Shown here one piece after another: positions 61,081 through 64,000 of a stretch of 64,000 nucleotides of DNA. Numbering within the stretch: position 1 is the stretch's first letter; each line of letters starts with the position of its first letter. Source of the stretch: CBDEGU01 sp965238045 (GTDB lineage: Bacteria; Acidobacteriota; Terriglobia; Bryobacterales; UBA6623); contig CBDEGU010000010.1 in NCBI GenBank assembly GCA_965238045.1, positions 1-64,000 on the forward strand, written 5' to 3'. The notes under the pieces are model-generated. The model made no database searches. It was not told the origin of the DNA and saw only the letters and a list, made by a program, of their open reading frames with translations. Made by a program: the position numbers and the translations under genes.

Positions 61081-62531
61081 CGAATTCTTTCTAGAATGCG
61101 TTCCAGGCGTTCGGCGACTTGCGGGTATTCGGAGATTAGATCTCTTTTCTCAGAAATATCGGCGGACATATCGAAGAGCTGGTACGGCTTCACGAAGGGT
61201 TCACCGCGGGGCTTTTCGCGGCCGCCGGATCCATTGCCGAGAACGAGTTTCCATTTTCCGTCGCGAATCGCGAACATGCCGGCTCCCGAGTGATGGACGA
61301 CCGGCGCCCGGGGCCGCTTCCAGACCCGGCCGCGCAGCAGGCCCAGGATGCTGAAACTATCCTCGGCGGCGCTGTCCGGGTGACCGACGCCAACGATATC
61401 GGCCGCGGTGGCGAAGAAATCCGTCAGGCAAATCACCTCGGAATTACGGGTGCCGGGCTGAATTTGGCCAGGCCAGCGGGCGAAGAACGGCACGCGATGA
61501 CCCGCTTCCCAGATATCGGCCTTGGTCCCGCGGAAGACCGAATTGGAAGTATGACGGCCGGCCCGGTAGGCCTGAATCGTCTCATCGTCGACGTGGTCTT
61601 TCGCCTTGGGGTCGTCGCGCCGGAACATATACGAGCCGTTGTCGCTGGTGTAGATGACCAGCGTGTTTTCGCGGAGGCCATTTGCATCCAGCGCCGCCAG
61701 TATCTCTCCCACAGCCGAGTCGACCTGATGAACGAAATCGCCATAGGGTCCGCGCGTGGTCTTGCCGCGGAACCGGGGATGGGGCAAGACGGGTTTGTGC
61801 GGCGCGCTCAAGGGCACGTAGAGAAAGAAGGGGCCACCGCGCTTGGCTCGTCTGGCGATGTATCCGGCCGCTTGTTTCACCAGCTCGTCGATCACGTCCT
61901 CCATGACTAGATCGGGCGAGCGTTCGCCTTTGCGGAGAAAGGCGGGAAAGCGGATCGCCGGCTGAGCGATGGAGGGAAACTCGGTGATGCGTCCGTTGTG
62001 AACGTAGAGGTAGGGCGGAAAATCGAGCGATGCCGGGATGATGTGGGAAAACTGGAACCCTCGCGTGTGGGGCCCGTCGGAGACCGGCTGTTTGAAGTCG
62101 AAGCCCTCGCCGTCAGACGACGGGGCAAAGCCCAGTCCCAGATGCCACTTGCCGACAATGCCCGTGTGATAGCCGTGTTCGCCCAAGAACGAAGCCACGG
62201 TCGGCCGTCCGGGCTCGATCAGGGGCTTACCGTAGCCATTGAGAACGCCCTTCTTCAGGCGCGTGCGCCAGGCGTAACGGCCGGTCAGCAATCCATACCG
62301 CGTGGGCGTGCAAACCGCCGACGGGGTATGCGCATCGGTGAAGATCATTCCTTCCGACGCCAGGCGGCCGAGGTTTGGCGTGGGGATCTTGGAGTCAGGA
62401 TTGAGGGCCCCCGCGTCGCCATAACCCATATCGTCAGCCATGATGAAAACAATATTGGGCGGCTTGGCCACGACCGGTATCGGGCAGATCGTAACGACGA
62501 GCAGGGCGAGAAAGGTTCCGAGACATTTCAT
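61059..62531 (-). CDS. Arylsulfatase-type sulfatase
   Basis: 490 residues from MKCLGTFLALLVVTICP (signal peptide). Type I sulfatase: PPNIVFIMADDMGYGDAG (metal-binding DD), SAVCTPTRYGLLTGRYAWR with the C-x-P-x-R signature whose Cys becomes formylglycine, GKWHLG, and LVIYTSDNGSYMF (DN). Exported. It cleaves sulfate esters, and such enzymes in Acidobacteriota and Planctomycetota often act on sulfated polysaccharides. No FGE or anSME maturase gene is in the window. Confidence 0.93.
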   Translation of the reverse strand: MKCLGTFLALLVVTICPIPVVAKPPNIVFIMADDMGYGDAGALNPDSKIPTPNLGRLASEGMIFTDAHTPSAVCTPTRYGLLTGRYAWRTRLKKGVLNGYGKPLIEPGRPTVASFLGEHGYHTGIVGKWHLGLGFAPSSDGEGFDFKQPVSDGPHTRGFQFSHIIPASLDFPPYLYVHNGRITEFPSIAQPAIRFPAFLRKGERSPDLVMEDVIDELVKQAAGYIARRAKRGGPFFLYVPLSAPHKPVLPHPRFRGKTTRGPYGDFVHQVDSAVGEILAALDANGLRENTLVIYTSDNGSYMFRRDDPKAKDHVDDETIQAYRAGRHTSNSVFRGTKADIWEAGHRVPFFARWPGQIQPGTRNSEVICLTDFFATAADIVGVGHPDSAAEDSFSILGLLRGRVWKRPRAPVVHHSGAGMFAIRDGKWKLVLGNGSGGREKPRGEPFVKPYQLFDMSADISEKRDLISEYPQVAERLERILERIRKQGTSR

Positions 62532-62718
62532 GGGTTTGCCACTGACTTCTCTCCACGCGGGTGGAAACGCCAGCCTAGTCTTCCAGGCCATTGTCGTTGG
62601 AATCAGGCGCGGAAGTCAAAGCCTCCAGCGCGGGTTCCGCTCTTGCCGGCGGCTACCGCGGCGGCGCTCGACTTTCCCTCCGGCGTGCCGATAAGTCAAG
62701 AAGAACGAGGCTCCCGCT

Positions 62719-63645
62719 GTGTCTGTATTCCGCTATTCTTCCGCCGTTCAGCTTACGCGCCTGGCACAACCAGCGGCTGTGACGGCTGCCGGGTACCGTA
62801 AGCAGCTTCTCATGGCGATCGGGGATCTGCCGCCGCTTCCCGCGGTACTCAGCCGTTTGCTGTCGATGTTGAACGACGAAAACTGCTCGGCCGGCCAGAT
62901 CGCTTCGTGGATCGAACACGACAGTGTTCTGGGCGGCAGCGTCTTGCGTTCGGTCAACTCGGTGTATTACGGTTTGCCGAATCGCATCTCATCGATTCGT
63001 CAGGCGGTGTCGCTGCTTGGCTTCGGTACGGTGCGCAACCTGGCCCTTGCGTTTTCGATGAAGCAAATGATGAACCGCCCGCAAGCCGGTTCAGCGAACT
63101 ACTACGCTCTCTACTCCCAGCACGCCCTCGCGTGCGCGGTGATGGCACAATTTCTGGCCCATTATCTGCGGTCGGACGAGCTCGATTCGGCGTTCGCGGC
63201 TGGGCTGTTTCACGATGTCGGCGAATTACTAATCATCACCTCGGCGCCCGAGGCCATTCCCAAACTCTTCGCCCACTGGGAGGACAGCGACGGTTCGCAG
63301 GAAGACAGCGAGGAAGTCGTGCTGAACATTACCCACCCGGAACTTTCCAGACGTATCCTGGAGAGCTGGAAACTTCCCGAAGCGATTCAGATCGCCGCGC
63401 GCTATCACCACGCGCTCGAGAAAGGCCCCGTGGCAGCCGAGGGCGGCGTGAGCCTGGCTCACATTGTCAACGCGGCGGACGTCGCGGTTTGCTTTCAGGG
63501 ACTCGATGTTCTGCGTTCGCCGTATCATCCGGCGGAACCGCCCGACGAAGTTTTCGATGCGATTGGCCTCTCCTATGGCGACATGGAACTGCAAGAGCGG
63601 TTCCAGGCGGAATTCCAGTCCATCCGTGAATCGTTCCAGTTCTAG
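62719..63645 (+). CDS. HDOD-domain signalling protein
   Basis: 308 residues: MAIGDLPPLPAVLSRLLSMLND, IASWIEHDSVLGGSVLRSVNSVYYGLPNRISSIRQAVSLLGFGTVRNLALAFSM, AGLFHDVGELLII, and HPELSRRILESWKLPEAIQIAARYHH. HDOD is a helical HD-GYP relative found in signal-output and stress control; most act by protein binding rather than hydrolysis. No receiver or GGDEF domain is attached. The listed start is a GTG at 62719. Confidence 0.87.
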   Translation: MSVFRYSSAVQLTRLAQPAAVTAAGYRKQLLMAIGDLPPLPAVLSRLLSMLNDENCSAGQIASWIEHDSVLGGSVLRSVNSVYYGLPNRISSIRQAVSLLGFGTVRNLALAFSMKQMMNRPQAGSANYYALYSQHALACAVMAQFLAHYLRSDELDSAFAAGLFHDVGELLIITSAPEAIPKLFAHWEDSDGSQEDSEEVVLNITHPELSRRILESWKLPEAIQIAARYHHALEKGPVAAEGGVSLAHIVNAADVAVCFQGLDVLRSPYHPAEPPDEVFDAIGLSYGDMELQERFQAEFQSIRESFQF

Positions 63646-64000
63646 CCCGTATTTCCGGCCACGTGGCGAGGCGTGACCCGTCCGCAACGAGGACCCGCGT
63701 CCGAACCCGCCGAGAAGAAAATGAGACGATGCCGGGCGCGGTTCGGCTCCAGCCCTCGTCCGCGTTCCGCCGCAAGGAGAGCTGTTAAGATAGAGTAAGA
63801 TTTCGGCTGGAGCTTGCTCGCAGGACTGTCCAGTTCTTTCCAAGAGTTGCTGACCGGTCATCGGACGCGGCGGCCGTTGGCTCAAGTTCCGCCTGGACCT
63901 CTCGACGGATCCTCAAGACAGAGTTTCGCGGACCGCGTCGCTGGCCGAACTGCTCCTCACAAGATGCGCGGGTAACCAGATCGTGGATGTTCAAGCTACA
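63646..64000. other. Right edge of the window, no gene assigned
   Basis: It begins with GCCCGTATTTC..GGCCACGTGG, a shortened relative of the 38645 repeat, again right after a stop codon. Open frames on both strands run to the edge (one minus-strand frame, MNIHDLVTRASCEEQF), but none has recognisable sequence. A gene may enter from beyond 64000. Confidence 0.4.

Overview
The window looks like part of a GC-rich chromosome of an Acidobacteriota bacterium, most likely the Bryobacterales/Solibacterales group. That placement is inference. It rests on the mix of genes: a TonB-dependent receptor with an N-terminal carboxypeptidase-like domain, secreted proteins of acidobacterial type, Tat-exported PLP and enolase-superfamily enzymes, an arylsulfatase and a CehA/McbA-type exported hydrolase. 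Core genes (initiator tRNA, thiI, ribH, nusB) show that this is chromosome, not plasmid.

The left third (about 900-24,930) is a transposon graveyard. One IS256-family element of 1,448 bp occurs five times complete or nearly so, plus one 270-bp remnant. Copies 2, 5 and 6 encode the same 429-aa transposase and have perfect 8-bp target duplications, so they moved recently. Other elements are two IS1380, two IS5, one IS630 and one IS4 family element. Several are nested: two IS256 copies sit inside one IS1380 (9,978-13,766), and another sits inside the IS4 element (45,549-48,463). Between them, at about 13,700-18,120, lies a degenerate plasmid replicon: a RepA gene broken by an IS256 remnant, a second RepA fragment, two related origin-like segments with DnaA boxes (one with 33-bp iterons), and a higBA toxin-antitoxin pair. 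Host genes here are few: a nucleoside deoxyribosyltransferase, a GltS symporter, the TonB receptor, a sodium:solute symporter broken at both ends, and a Tat-exported glycosidase-like protein.

From 25,400 to 43,000 the gene order is normal: a small membrane protein, an exported SelA-like PLP protein, a thiamine-binding protein, initiator tRNA-Met, a ferredoxin-metallo-beta-lactamase fusion, and a tetR-oprM-mfp-rnd efflux operon with a palindromic operator in front of tetR. These are followed by thiI with a secreted protein, and a 1,270-aa exported protein with two CBM9-like and two alpha/beta-hydrolase domains.

At 43,140-48,460 an IS256 copy has landed five bases into a PilZ/J-domain gene, and the IS4 element (itself hit by IS256) lies at that gene's stop codon. 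From 48,600 to 55,300 is a cluster of exported enzymes: aminotransferase V, a TolB-propeller/CehA hydrolase, and a tandem pair of enolase-superfamily proteins. The right end carries a GNAT protein, a crotonase-ribH-nusB operon, a DUF3467 protein, an acidobacterial secreted protein, PAP2 phosphatase, arylsulfatase and an HDOD protein.
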